Source of the DNA: Trebonia sp963774945
GTDB lineage: Bacteria; Actinomycetota; Actinomycetes; Streptosporangiales; Streptosporangiaceae
Direction: 5' to 3'
DNA: 64,000 nt
NCBI GenBank assembly: GCA_963774945.1
Contig: CAVZHA010000015.1
Location: forward strand, 620,001 to 684,000
Under the pieces are notes generated by a model that worked only from the letters and a program-made list of their open reading frames with translations, did no database searches and was not told where the DNA came from. Positions 57,737 to 64,000 of this stretch are shown here, piece by piece (positions within the stretch are counted from its first letter, which is position 1; each line of letters begins with the position of its first letter). The position numbers were made by a program, and so were the translations under genes.

Positions 57737-59047
57737 ATGTCGTGGGATTTCGAGACCGAGCCCGAGTTCCAGCAGAAATTGGACTGGGCGGACGCGTTCG
57801 TCCGCGAGCACGTCGAGCCGCTCGACCTGATCTGGCCGCATCAGGCCTACACGCCGCCGGGCGACACGATCAGGAAGGTCATCGACCCGCTCAAGCAGGC
57901 GGTCCGCGAGCAGGGGCTGTGGGCCACCCACCTCGGGCCCGAACTCGGCGGGCAGGGGCACGGGGCAGTCCGGCTCTGCCTGCTGAACGAGATCCTGGGC
58001 CGGTCGGGGTGGGCGCCGGTGATCTTCGGCTGCCAGGCCCCGGACACCGGCAACGCCGAGATCATCGCGCACTACGGCTCGCCCGCGCAAAAAGAGAAGT
58101 ACCTGCGGCCGCTGCTCGACGGCGAGGTGTTCTCCTGCTTCTCGATGACCGAGCCGGAGGGCGGGGCCGACCCGACCCAGTTCAGGAGCCGGGCCGTGCG
58201 CGACGGCGACGAGTGGGTGCTGAACGGGTGGAAGTTCTTCTCCTCGAACGCGAAGACGGCCGCGTTCGTGATCGTGATGGCGGTCACCGACCCCGATGTG
58301 TCCCCGTACCGGGGCATGTCGATGTTCATCGTCCCGTCGGACCTGCCCGGGATCGAGATCGTCCGCAACCTGGGGCTCGGGTCGGAGCCGTTGGGCGAGG
58401 GCGACCACGCCCTCATTCACTACACCGACGTCCGGATGCCGGCCGACGCGCTGCTCGGTGAGGAGAACACGGCCTTCGCGATCGCGCAGACCCGGCTCGG
58501 CGGCGGCCGCATCCACCACGCCATGCGCACCATCGGCCAGGCCCAGAAGGCCCTCGACATGCTCTGCGAGCGGGCGCTGTCGCGTTTCACGGCGGGCAGC
58601 AAGCTGTCGGACAAGCAGTTCGTGCAGGGCTACATCGCCGACTCCTACGCCCAGCTGACCCAGTTCCGGCTGTTCGTGCTGTACACCGCGTGGGAGATCG
58701 ACAAGTACAACGACTACCGGAAGGTCCGCAAGGACATCGCCGCGATCAAGGTGCTGATGCCGGGCGTGCTGCACGACATCGCGCAGCGGGCGCTGCAGGT
58801 GCACGGGGCGCTCGGGGTGAGCAACGAGATGCCGTTCACCCGGATGATGACCGGCGCGGCGGTGATGGGGCTGGCCGACGGGCCGACCGAGGTGCACAAG
58901 ATGACGGTCGCGCGGCAGGTGCTGCGGGACTACGAGCCAGTCGACGACCTGTGGCCGTCGGGGCACCTGCCGAAGCGGCTGGCCGCCGCGCGCGAGAAAT
59001 ACGGGGCTTATCTGGACGGCGCCCCCGGCGAGGAGAAGGCCGAGTGA
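57737..59047 (+). CDS. Acyl-CoA dehydrogenase
   Basis: 436 residues. FAD-dependent fold: N-terminal helical domain with EPLDLIWPHQAYTPPGD, CFSMTEPEGGADPTQFRSRA (flavin-binding), WKFFSSNAKTA, and the C-terminal helices with QVHGALGVSNEMPFTRM, then GLADGPTEVHKMTVARQVL, where the glutamate of PTE is the likely catalytic base. Its length and ADGPTEVHK ending put it in the ACAD10/11-like group, which handles unusual (often hydroxy- or branched) acyl-CoAs. GAGGGAG upstream supports ATG 57737. The stop overlaps a GTG that begins a 16-codon frame. Confidence 0.9.
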   Translation: MSWDFETEPEFQQKLDWADAFVREHVEPLDLIWPHQAYTPPGDTIRKVIDPLKQAVREQGLWATHLGPELGGQGHGAVRLCLLNEILGRSGWAPVIFGCQAPDTGNAEIIAHYGSPAQKEKYLRPLLDGEVFSCFSMTEPEGGADPTQFRSRAVRDGDEWVLNGWKFFSSNAKTAAFVIVMAVTDPDVSPYRGMSMFIVPSDLPGIEIVRNLGLGSEPLGEGDHALIHYTDVRMPADALLGEENTAFAIAQTRLGGGRIHHAMRTIGQAQKALDMLCERALSRFTAGSKLSDKQFVQGYIADSYAQLTQFRLFVLYTAWEIDKYNDYRKVRKDIAAIKVLMPGVLHDIAQRALQVHGALGVSNEMPFTRMMTGAAVMGLADGPTEVHKMTVARQVLRDYEPVDDLWPSGHLPKRLAAAREKYGAYLDGAPGEEKAE

Positions 59048-59094
59048 CAGGCATTGACGACGCGATCGGGAAGGCCGTGCTCGACATCGCCTGA
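59044..59094 (+). CDS. 16-codon frame coupled to the acyl-CoA dehydrogenase stop (possible gene remnant)
   Basis: GTG 59044 overlaps the TGA of the preceding gene (GTGA) and reads VTGIDDAIGKAVLDIA before TGA 59092-59094. The tight overlap is the usual arrangement of real genes here, so this may be what is left of a partner gene of the operon, or chance. Confidence 0.25.
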   Translation: MTGIDDAIGKAVLDIA

Positions 59095-59102
59095 GTCGTC
59101 CG

Positions 59103-59108
59103 GATAAT
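59103..59108 (+). promoter_or_regulatory. Leaderless -10 box (GATAAT)
   Basis: GATAAT, six bases, then ATG 59115. Confidence 0.5.
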
Positions 59109-59114
59109 GGGTCC

Positions 59115-60295
59115 ATGTCAGACGCCGTGAGTTCAGAGGATTTCGCTGCCATCCTCGCCCAGCTGCGGGACTGGGTCCAGACGCGGGTCGTGCCGCGCGA
59201 GCGGGAGATCGCCGACGCCGACGCCATCCCCGATGACCTGCGCAAGCAGGCGGCCGACATGGGCCTGTTCGGCTACGCGATCCCGCCGGAGTGGGGCGGG
59301 CTCGGACTCGACCTGACCCAGGACGTCGAGCTGGCGATGGAGCTCGGCTACACGTCGCTGGCGGTCCGCTCGATGTTCGGCACCAACAACGGGATCGCCG
59401 GGCAGGTGCTGGTGAACTTCGGCACCGACGAGCAGAAGGCGGCCTGGCTCGGGCGGCTCGCGTCGGGCGAGGTGGTCGCGTCGTTCGCGCTGACCGAGCC
59501 TGGGGCCGGGTCCAACCCGGCCGGGCTGCAGACCCGGGCCGGCCGCTCGACGACGGCGACTCGGCCGGCGATTGGATCATCGACGGCCAGAAGCGGTTCA
59601 TCACCAACGCGCCGTCGGCCGACCTGTTCGTGGTGTTCGCCCGCACCCGCCCGGCCGACCAGTCGGGCACCGGCATCGCGGTGTTCCTGGTGCCCGCGGA
59701 CACGCCCGGGGTCGAGGTCGGGGCGAAGGACCGGAAGATGGGCCAGGAGGGCGCCTGGACCTCCGACGTGGTGTTCTCCGACGTCCGGGTGCCCGCGTCG
59801 GCGCTCGTCGGCGGCGACGTCGACGCCGGCTACCGGGCCGCGATGACCTCGCTCGCCCGCGGCCGGGTGCACATGGCGGCGCTGGCCGTCGGCACCGCCC
59901 AGCGGGCGCTCGACGAGTCGGTCGCCTACGCCGCCTCGGCCACCCAGGGCGGCACCGTGATCGGCGACTTCCAGCTCGTCCAGGCGATGCTGGCCGACCA
60001 GCAGACCGGCGTGCTGGCCGGCCGGGCGCTGGTCAGGGAGACCGCCGCCCGGTACGTCAGCGGCGAGGACCGGCGCATCGGCCCGTCCGCCGCCAAGCTG
60101 TTCTGCACCGAGATGGCGGGCCAGGTGGCCGACCTCGCGGTGCAGATCCACGGCGGCTCCGGGTACATGCGCGACGTGCCGGTCGAGCGGATCTACCGCG
60201 ACGTGCGGCTGCTGCGGCTGTACGAGGGCACCAGCGAGATCCAGCGGCTGATCATCGGCGGCGGGCTGGTCCGCGCCGCGCAGCGGAGGCGGTGA
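59115..60295 (+). pseudogene. Acyl-CoA dehydrogenase (second), frameshifted as read
   Basis: The first frame (from ATG 59115) gives the N-terminal domain up to SFALTEPGAGSNPAGLQTRA; the second gives the flavin-binding strand WIIDGQKRFITNA, VGAKDRKMGQEGAWTSDVVF, and the C-terminal QIHGGSGYMRDVPVERIYRD with YEGTSEIQRLIIGG (catalytic glutamate). The switch lies in GGGCCGGCCG (59536-59545); one extra C gives a continuous ~393-residue enzyme of normal length. The same 10-mer sits at the FtsX frameshift. Most likely an intact short/medium-chain acyl-CoA dehydrogenase with a sequencing error. Confidence 0.82.
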
Positions 60296-60309
60296 GCCGG
60301 CCGTCCTCG

Positions 60310-60843
60310 TCAGGTGCCGGGGACCGGACGGGAGTAGCCGTCCGCGGAGACGTTGATCCGCCCGCATTTATCGGTGCCGGTCCACGATGTGATCAGCACG
60401 TCGTAGAGATGACTCCAGTTCAGAGTGGCGTACGTCGTCCCGGGCCTGAACGCGAAGCTCACGGAGCGGCCGTTGTTTTCCCCGTCGAGGTACCCGTGGT
60501 TGTTCCCGCCGCATTCCGAGTAGACACCGACGCCGGGCGGCCCGGAAAGAATGCCCTTGTAGCCGAAGCAGACGGAGCGCACCTGCCCGTAGTGGCCCGA
60601 TTCGTTGGGGAAGTTAGTGGCGATGTGCTGCCAGGTGGGATGGGTGCTCCACTCGAAGCAGCTGTCGTAATACTGAATCGACCCGTCGATTCTTTTCAGG
60701 GCGGGGCGGACGGCCCCGGCGTGCTTGGCGGCCGGCTTGCCGGCCGCCTGCGCGTTCGCCGCCTGCGTGACTCCTACGGTCATGGCGGCGACCCCGGTGA
60801 AGAGGGTCGCGACGCGCATGGATTTCCCGGCTCTGGTGCTCAT
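60310..60843 (-). CDS. Small secreted cysteine-containing protein
   Basis: 177 residues. Signal peptide (MSTRAGKSMRVATLFTGVAA, then MTVGVTQAANAQA, cleavage near AQA), then a mature domain of ~140 residues with four cysteines (SCFEW, SVCFGYKG, YSECGGNN, DKCGRINV), likely two disulfides, and several W/Y/N/G motifs typical of extracellular beta-sandwiches. Family not recognised. Convergent with the acyl-CoA dehydrogenase gene. Confidence 0.75.
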   Translation of the reverse strand: MSTRAGKSMRVATLFTGVAAMTVGVTQAANAQAAGKPAAKHAGAVRPALKRIDGSIQYYDSCFEWSTHPTWQHIATNFPNESGHYGQVRSVCFGYKGILSGPPGVGVYSECGGNNHGYLDGENNGRSVSFAFRPGTTYATLNWSHLYDVLITSWTGTDKCGRINVSADGYSRPVPGT

Positions 60844-60999
60844 GGTGCTGCGCGTTCTCCCGTCGCTCGCGCCCGATCAGGGGCTCTCCGCCACGGTGTC
60901 ACCCTGCAGGCGTGGCCCGCCATCCCTCAAATGAGCATTTCCCGGGCGGCTCGACCGGTGGTTAGCGGGCGCCTGGACCCGCCGCACGTGAGATGCCGC

Positions 61000-61290
61000 T
61001 CAGCCGAGCTGGGACAGCCCCTTCTGCAGATCGTCACCGTTCATCGCCGGGGCTAGCTCCACGCTTGCGTTCAGCCCCCTGAAGAACGGCTCCGCGAACG
61101 GCGGTATGCCGGACGCCTCCGGCAGGTCGAACACCATGAACGCGGTCCGCTGCCCGTCGAAGGTCGTAAAGTACATCGCCTCCGGCTTCCAGCGCTCCGC
61201 GGCGCGCTGCATGAGCGCGCCCAGGGTGCCGTCCTTGATCGCCTGGTTTCCTGACTCAACCGGCATGCTGATCCTTGCCATGACACGCAC
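61000..61290 (-). CDS. Small ferredoxin-like-fold protein of unknown function
   Basis: 96 residues from GTG 61290 (or ATG 61281, giving MARISMPVESG). The pattern ARISMPVESGNQAIKDGTLG ... KPEAMYFTTFDGQRTAFMVF ... FFRGLNASVELAPAM reads as a beta-alpha-beta alpha/beta barrel half, like DUF3303-type or stress-responsive dimeric barrel proteins. Start may be leaderless. Single gene with ~150-bp gaps on each side in which I see nothing. Confidence 0.68.
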   Translation of the reverse strand: MRVMARISMPVESGNQAIKDGTLGALMQRAAERWKPEAMYFTTFDGQRTAFMVFDLPEASGIPPFAEPFFRGLNASVELAPAMNGDDLQKGLSQLG

Positions 61291-61442
61291 GAGTACCCCC
61301 CGTTGAACTCTGGCACCATCCCAGACGGCCTGTACCCGCAGGTCAGTGGCGCAACCACCGCCCCGATCATCATTGCGCCGCCCCGCACCAGGCTAGGCGT
61401 TGAGCACGCCCGCCCGGCGCGGGTCCGCGGTCGGCGCACTCA

Positions 61443-62267
61443 TCAGGACTGGATGAACGCCAGCAGGTCGGGGTTGAGCACGTCGGCGTGGGTGGTCAGC
61501 ATCCCGTGGGGGTAGCCGGGGTACGTCTTGAGTGTGCCGTTCTGAACCAGCTTAACGGCCCGGGGACCGGAGCTGTCGTGCGGGACGACCTGGTCGCCGT
61601 CGCCGTTCATGGCCAGGACGGGCACGGTGACCTTCTTCAGGTCCTCGCTGTAGTCCTCGCGGATGAACTCGGAGACGCACTCGTACTGGCCCTTCGCGCC
61701 GCCCATCATGCCCTGGCGCCACCAGTTGGCGATGACCGCCTCCGACGGCTGCACGCCCGGCTGGCCGAAGTTGTAGAACGGCCCGGACGGCACGGCCCGG
61801 TAGAACTCCGAGCGGTTCGCCGCCAGCGCCGCCTGCAGGCCCTCGAAGGATGCCTGGGGCACGCCCGCGGGATTGGCGTCGGTCTGCAGGACCGACGGGG
61901 TCACCGCGCTGACCAGGATCACCTTCGCCACCCGGGACTCGCCGTGGCGGCCGAGGTAGCGCGCCACCTCCCCGCCGCCCGCCGAGTGCCCGATGTGGAT
62001 GACGTCATGCAGGTCAAGGTGCTGGACCAGGTCGGCCAGGTCGTCGGCGTAGTGGTTCATGTCGTTGCCCTCGCTGACCTGCGCGGAGCGGCCGTGCCCG
62101 CGCCGGTCGTGAGCGATCACCCGATAGCCGTGGTGCAGGAAGAAGAGCATCTGGGCGTCCCAGTCGTCAGCCGACAGGGGCCACCCGTGGCTGAAGACGA
62201 TCGGCTGGCCGGAGCCCCAGTCCTTGAAGTAGATCTGAGTTCCGTCCCGGGTTGTGAAGTCGGCCAT
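61443..62267 (-). CDS. Cofactor-free haloperoxidase-type alpha/beta hydrolase
   Basis: 274 residues. FSHGWPLSADDWDAQMLFFL, AHDRRGHGRS, nucleophile serine in IGHSAGGGEVARYLGRHG, acidic residue in NGDGDQVVPHD, and histidine in YPGYPHGMLTTHADVLN: all hallmarks of non-heme chloroperoxidase/esterases. These act as esterases or perhydrolases rather than true halogenating enzymes. GAGAGG precedes ATG 62267. Divergent from a TetR gene with an operator-like repeat between them. Confidence 0.92.
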   Translation of the reverse strand: MADFTTRDGTQIYFKDWGSGQPIVFSHGWPLSADDWDAQMLFFLHHGYRVIAHDRRGHGRSAQVSEGNDMNHYADDLADLVQHLDLHDVIHIGHSAGGGEVARYLGRHGESRVAKVILVSAVTPSVLQTDANPAGVPQASFEGLQAALAANRSEFYRAVPSGPFYNFGQPGVQPSEAVIANWWRQGMMGGAKGQYECVSEFIREDYSEDLKKVTVPVLAMNGDGDQVVPHDSSGPRAVKLVQNGTLKTYPGYPHGMLTTHADVLNPDLLAFIQS

Positions 62268-62319
62268 GGCTTGCCTCTCTTGTCCTCTGGATGGCGGCTC
62301 TTTTGACTGGAGTCCAACT

Positions 62320-62330
62320 CTAACGGTTAG
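62320..62330. promoter_or_regulatory. Candidate TetR operator CTAAC-G-GTTAG
   Basis: Perfect 5-bp inverted repeat between the hydrolase and TetR genes, followed by a GGTTAGGGTTA direct repeat. Typical form of a TetR site controlling a divergent pair. Confidence 0.6.
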
Positions 62331-62367
62331 GGTTATGACATGACGACCCAGGGGTGCCTTGAGTGAC

Positions 62368-62373
62368 TAGGAT
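62368..62373 (+). promoter_or_regulatory. Leaderless -10 box (TAGGAT)
   Basis: TAGGAT, six bases, then ATG 62380. Confidence 0.5.
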
Positions 62374-62379
62374 GCTGCT

Positions 62380-63014
62380 ATGGACGTACCAGCCGATCGA
62401 TCTCGTCGCGAGGAGTACGCCGACCAGACCCGCGCCGCGGTGATCGCCGCGGCGCGCCAGCTGTTCGCAGAGAACGGCTTCTTCCAGACCACGGTCGAGC
62501 AAATCGCCAAGCTGAGCCGGGTATCCCCGGCGACGGTGTACGCGCAGTGCGGCGGCAAGCAAGGCCTGCTGCGGTTGCTGATGAACAGCTGGACGGAGAC
62601 TCCGGCAGTCGACGAGTCCTACCAGGAGTCAGTCGCCGCCGCCGACGCTGCCCTGGTGATGCAGACCCTGAGCGCGGGCTACCTCCAGATCACCAGGCAG
62701 TGGGGCGATGTCATCCGGGTGGTGATCGACGTGGCGCCGCACGACGCCGAGTCCGCCGCGGTGCTCGCCACCGCGCAACAGCGGCACAACCATAATCTGA
62801 CCGGGATCTGCCGCCATCTCGAGGACATCGGCGCCTTGCGGGACGGCGTCGACGCACGGCTGGCAACCAGGATCATCACCTACTACTACGGCATCGACGG
62901 CCTGCTCAGAACCCGTGACGTGTTCGGCTGGTCGCTGGAGCGCTCGAATACGTGGCTGCTTGACAATGCCTCCGCCGCGGTCTTGCGGCAGCGGTTACGC
63001 GCCTCGGGCCGTAA
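62380..63014 (+). CDS. TetR family transcriptional regulator (3' end unclear)
   Basis: From ATG 62380 the frame gives MDVPADRSRREEYADQ, then the TetR HTH: AVIAAARQLFAENGFFQTTV, EQIAKLSRVSPATVYAQCGG, KQGLLRLLM. A helical ligand-binding domain follows to about residue 205 (WLLDNASAAVLRQRLRA). No in-frame stop occurs after that: the frame stays open, antisense to the amidohydrolase, to the window edge. A one-base shift near the end would stop at TAA 63012-63014, which is used as a provisional end. Likely regulates the divergent haloperoxidase gene. Confidence 0.75.
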
Positions 63015-64000
63015 GCGCCGCATCCAGACGCGGGTAGACGCGCCGAGCGTTGCCCTCGAAGACCCTGGCCCGGTCGCCGTCGGTCAGCGGCGCCTGGTCC
63101 ACGTAGCGTTTGGTGTCGTCCCAGGGGAAGTCGCCGGCCGGGTTGTTGCCGCGGACCGCGCCCAGCATCTCCGACGCGAACAGGATGTTGCCCGGTTTGA
63201 TCACCGTGGTCAGCAGGTCGATGCCGGGCTGGTGGTACACGCAGGTGTCGAAGAAGACGTTGTTCATCAGCAGGGTCTCGACCGGCGGGCGCTGCTCCCT
63301 GGTGGCGATGCCGAGGAACCGGCCCCAGTGGTACGGCACCGCGCCGCCGCCGTGCGGGATCACGAACCGCAGGGTCGGGAACCGGCCGAACAGGTCCCCC
63401 ATCAGCAGCTGCATGAAGGCGGTGGTGTCCGCGTTGAGGTAGTGCGCGCCGAGCGTGTGCGCGGCCGGGTTGCACGAGGTGGACACGTGGATCATGGCCG
63501 GGACGTCGAGCTCGACCATCTTCTCGTACAGCGGGAACCAGTACGCGTCGGTCAGCGGCGGCGACGTCCACCACGCGCCGGACGGGTCCGGGTTCAGGTT
63601 GCAGCCGATGAACCCGAGCTCGGTGACGCAGCGGTCGAGCTCTTTGACGCTGCTGTCGAGCGGCTCGCCCGCGACCTGCGGGAGCTGGCAGACGCCGGCG
63701 AAGTTGTCGGGGAACAGTGTCGTCACCCGGGCGATGAGGTCGTTGCAGACCTGCGCCCAGGCCACCGCGGTGGCCGGGTCGGCGATGTGGTGGCCCATGT
63801 GCGAGGCGCGGGGCGAGAAGATCGTCAGGTCGGTCCCGCGCTCGCGGGCGATCCGCAGCTGGTTGCCCTCGATCGTCTGCCTGATCTCGTCGTCGCTGAT
63901 CTCCGGCGCGGCCGGCACCGGCAGGGCCGGGTCCGCCAGCCGGGCGAGCTGCGCGTCCCGGTACTTCTGGAGGGCGGCCGGCGCCGTCGTGTAGTGGCCG
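62995..64000 (-). CDS. Amidohydrolase family protein, 4-oxalomesaconate hydratase-like (N-terminus outside window)
   Basis: The frame runs off the right edge. The first visible residues GHYTTAPAALQKYRDAQLAR match the start of LigJ-type proteins (usually ..DCHGHYTTAP..). Then SPRASHMGHHIAD, HVSTSCNPAAHTLGAHYLNA, FVIPHGGGAVPYHWGRF and ending ..RRVYPRLDAAL. The His/Asp residues of these motifs bind the metal. LigJ hydrates 4-oxalomesaconate in the protocatechuate 4,5-cleavage and gallate pathways; relatives act on other aromatic ring-cleavage products. The start (a few codons before 64000) is missing. Confidence 0.85.
   Translation of the reverse strand, partial: GHYTTAPAALQKYRDAQLARLADPALPVPAAPEISDDEIRQTIEGNQLRIARERGTDLTIFSPRASHMGHHIADPATAVAWAQVCNDLIARVTTLFPDNFAGVCQLPQVAGEPLDSSVKELDRCVTELGFIGCNLNPDPSGAWWTSPPLTDAYWFPLYEKMVELDVPAMIHVSTSCNPAAHTLGAHYLNADTTAFMQLLMGDLFGRFPTLRFVIPHGGGAVPYHWGRFLGIATREQRPPVETLLMNNVFFDTCVYHQPGIDLLTTVIKPGNILFASEMLGAVRGNNPAGDFPWDDTKRYVDQAPLTDGDRARVFEGNARRVYPRLDAALTARGA

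Noticed and set aside
57557..59260. Upstream extension of the Hsp90 frame to a 1184-residue protein
   Set aside because: The added 568 residues are the antisense of the first acyl-CoA dehydrogenase gene; the GHKL domain begins right after ATG 57556, which has its own -10 box.
1..64000. Prophage or integrated element
   Set aside because: No integrase, terminase, capsid, transposase or flanking tRNA gene seen; the mixed gene content fits ordinary accessory chromosome.

Overview
The window is very GC-rich DNA with third-position G/C bias, many GTG starts, tight ATGA-type gene overlaps and long false antisense reading frames. With a LexA, lipobox lipoproteins, DUF222/HNH, DUF1707, DUF1206 and SCO6745-type families and an F420/FMN-type split-barrel protein, this points to a soil-type filamentous actinobacterium (Streptosporangiales-like, inferred from gene content only). 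There is no rRNA, recognisable tRNA, CRISPR array, complete insertion sequence or prophage. It reads as chromosomal accessory territory made of small independent operons.

Layout. 1-5.0 kb: the end of a quinone-oxidoreductase-like gene, a scar where a CAAX-protease tail abuts a headless MarR gene, a nitroreductase, and a 980-residue membrane protein resembling the C-terminal half of a NACHT NTPase. 5.4-8.9 kb: a fused E1 and an E2 of a 2-oxoacid dehydrogenase. 8.9-9.4 kb: non-coding DNA with a 12-bp-stem hairpin and a G-rich tract. 9.4-18.7 kb: PhyH dioxygenase, lipid kinase, DUF1206 protein, double PAP2 phosphatase, phospholipase-C-like phosphoesterase, threonine aldolase and small oxidoreductases. 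18.8-22.9 kb: a NarL-type two-component system divergent from a two-gene ABC transporter. 22.9-28.2 kb: a LexA with an altered cleavage site, a second PhyH protein, a small zinc/HTH protein behind a strong palindrome, a lipoprotein hydrolase and a DUF222/HNH protein. 28.4-41.8 kb: NADAR, GNAT, DUF1707, SGNH hydrolase, aldo/keto reductase, a MarR/SDR divergent pair, a stand-alone maltokinase-cap protein, prolyl aminopeptidase, a PEP-mutase-like lyase and glucose-6-phosphate dehydrogenase. 41.9-45.5 kb: PadR plus a MacB/FtsX-type ABC exporter. 45.5-52.8 kb: a hydrolase/reductase pair, DUF1707, and a glutamine-synthetase-like/amino-acid permease operon beside a D-threonine-aldolase-like gene. 53.1-57.6 kb: an Hsp90-family ATPase translationally coupled to a TPR protein. 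57.7-64 kb: two acyl-CoA dehydrogenases, small secreted and unknown proteins, a haloperoxidase-type hydrolase with a divergent TetR gene, and the end of a 4-oxalomesaconate-hydratase-like amidohydrolase.

Cross-cutting observations. (1) A dispersed element of about 40 bp occurs five times, always in the same orientation, mostly beside stop codons. (2) Three genes (histidine kinase, FtsX permease, second acyl-CoA dehydrogenase) each carry what looks like a one-base deletion inside or next to GGGCCGG; this suggests a systematic base-calling error rather than three dead genes. (3) Twelve genes have a TANNNT-like -10 box 6-8 nt before the start codon, implying leaderless mRNAs. (4) Several regulators have clean palindromes in their own promoters (PadR, MarR, TetR, the zinc/HTH protein, and the two-component/ABC divergon). 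The Hsp90-TPR pair and the dispersed element are the best candidates for something little described.
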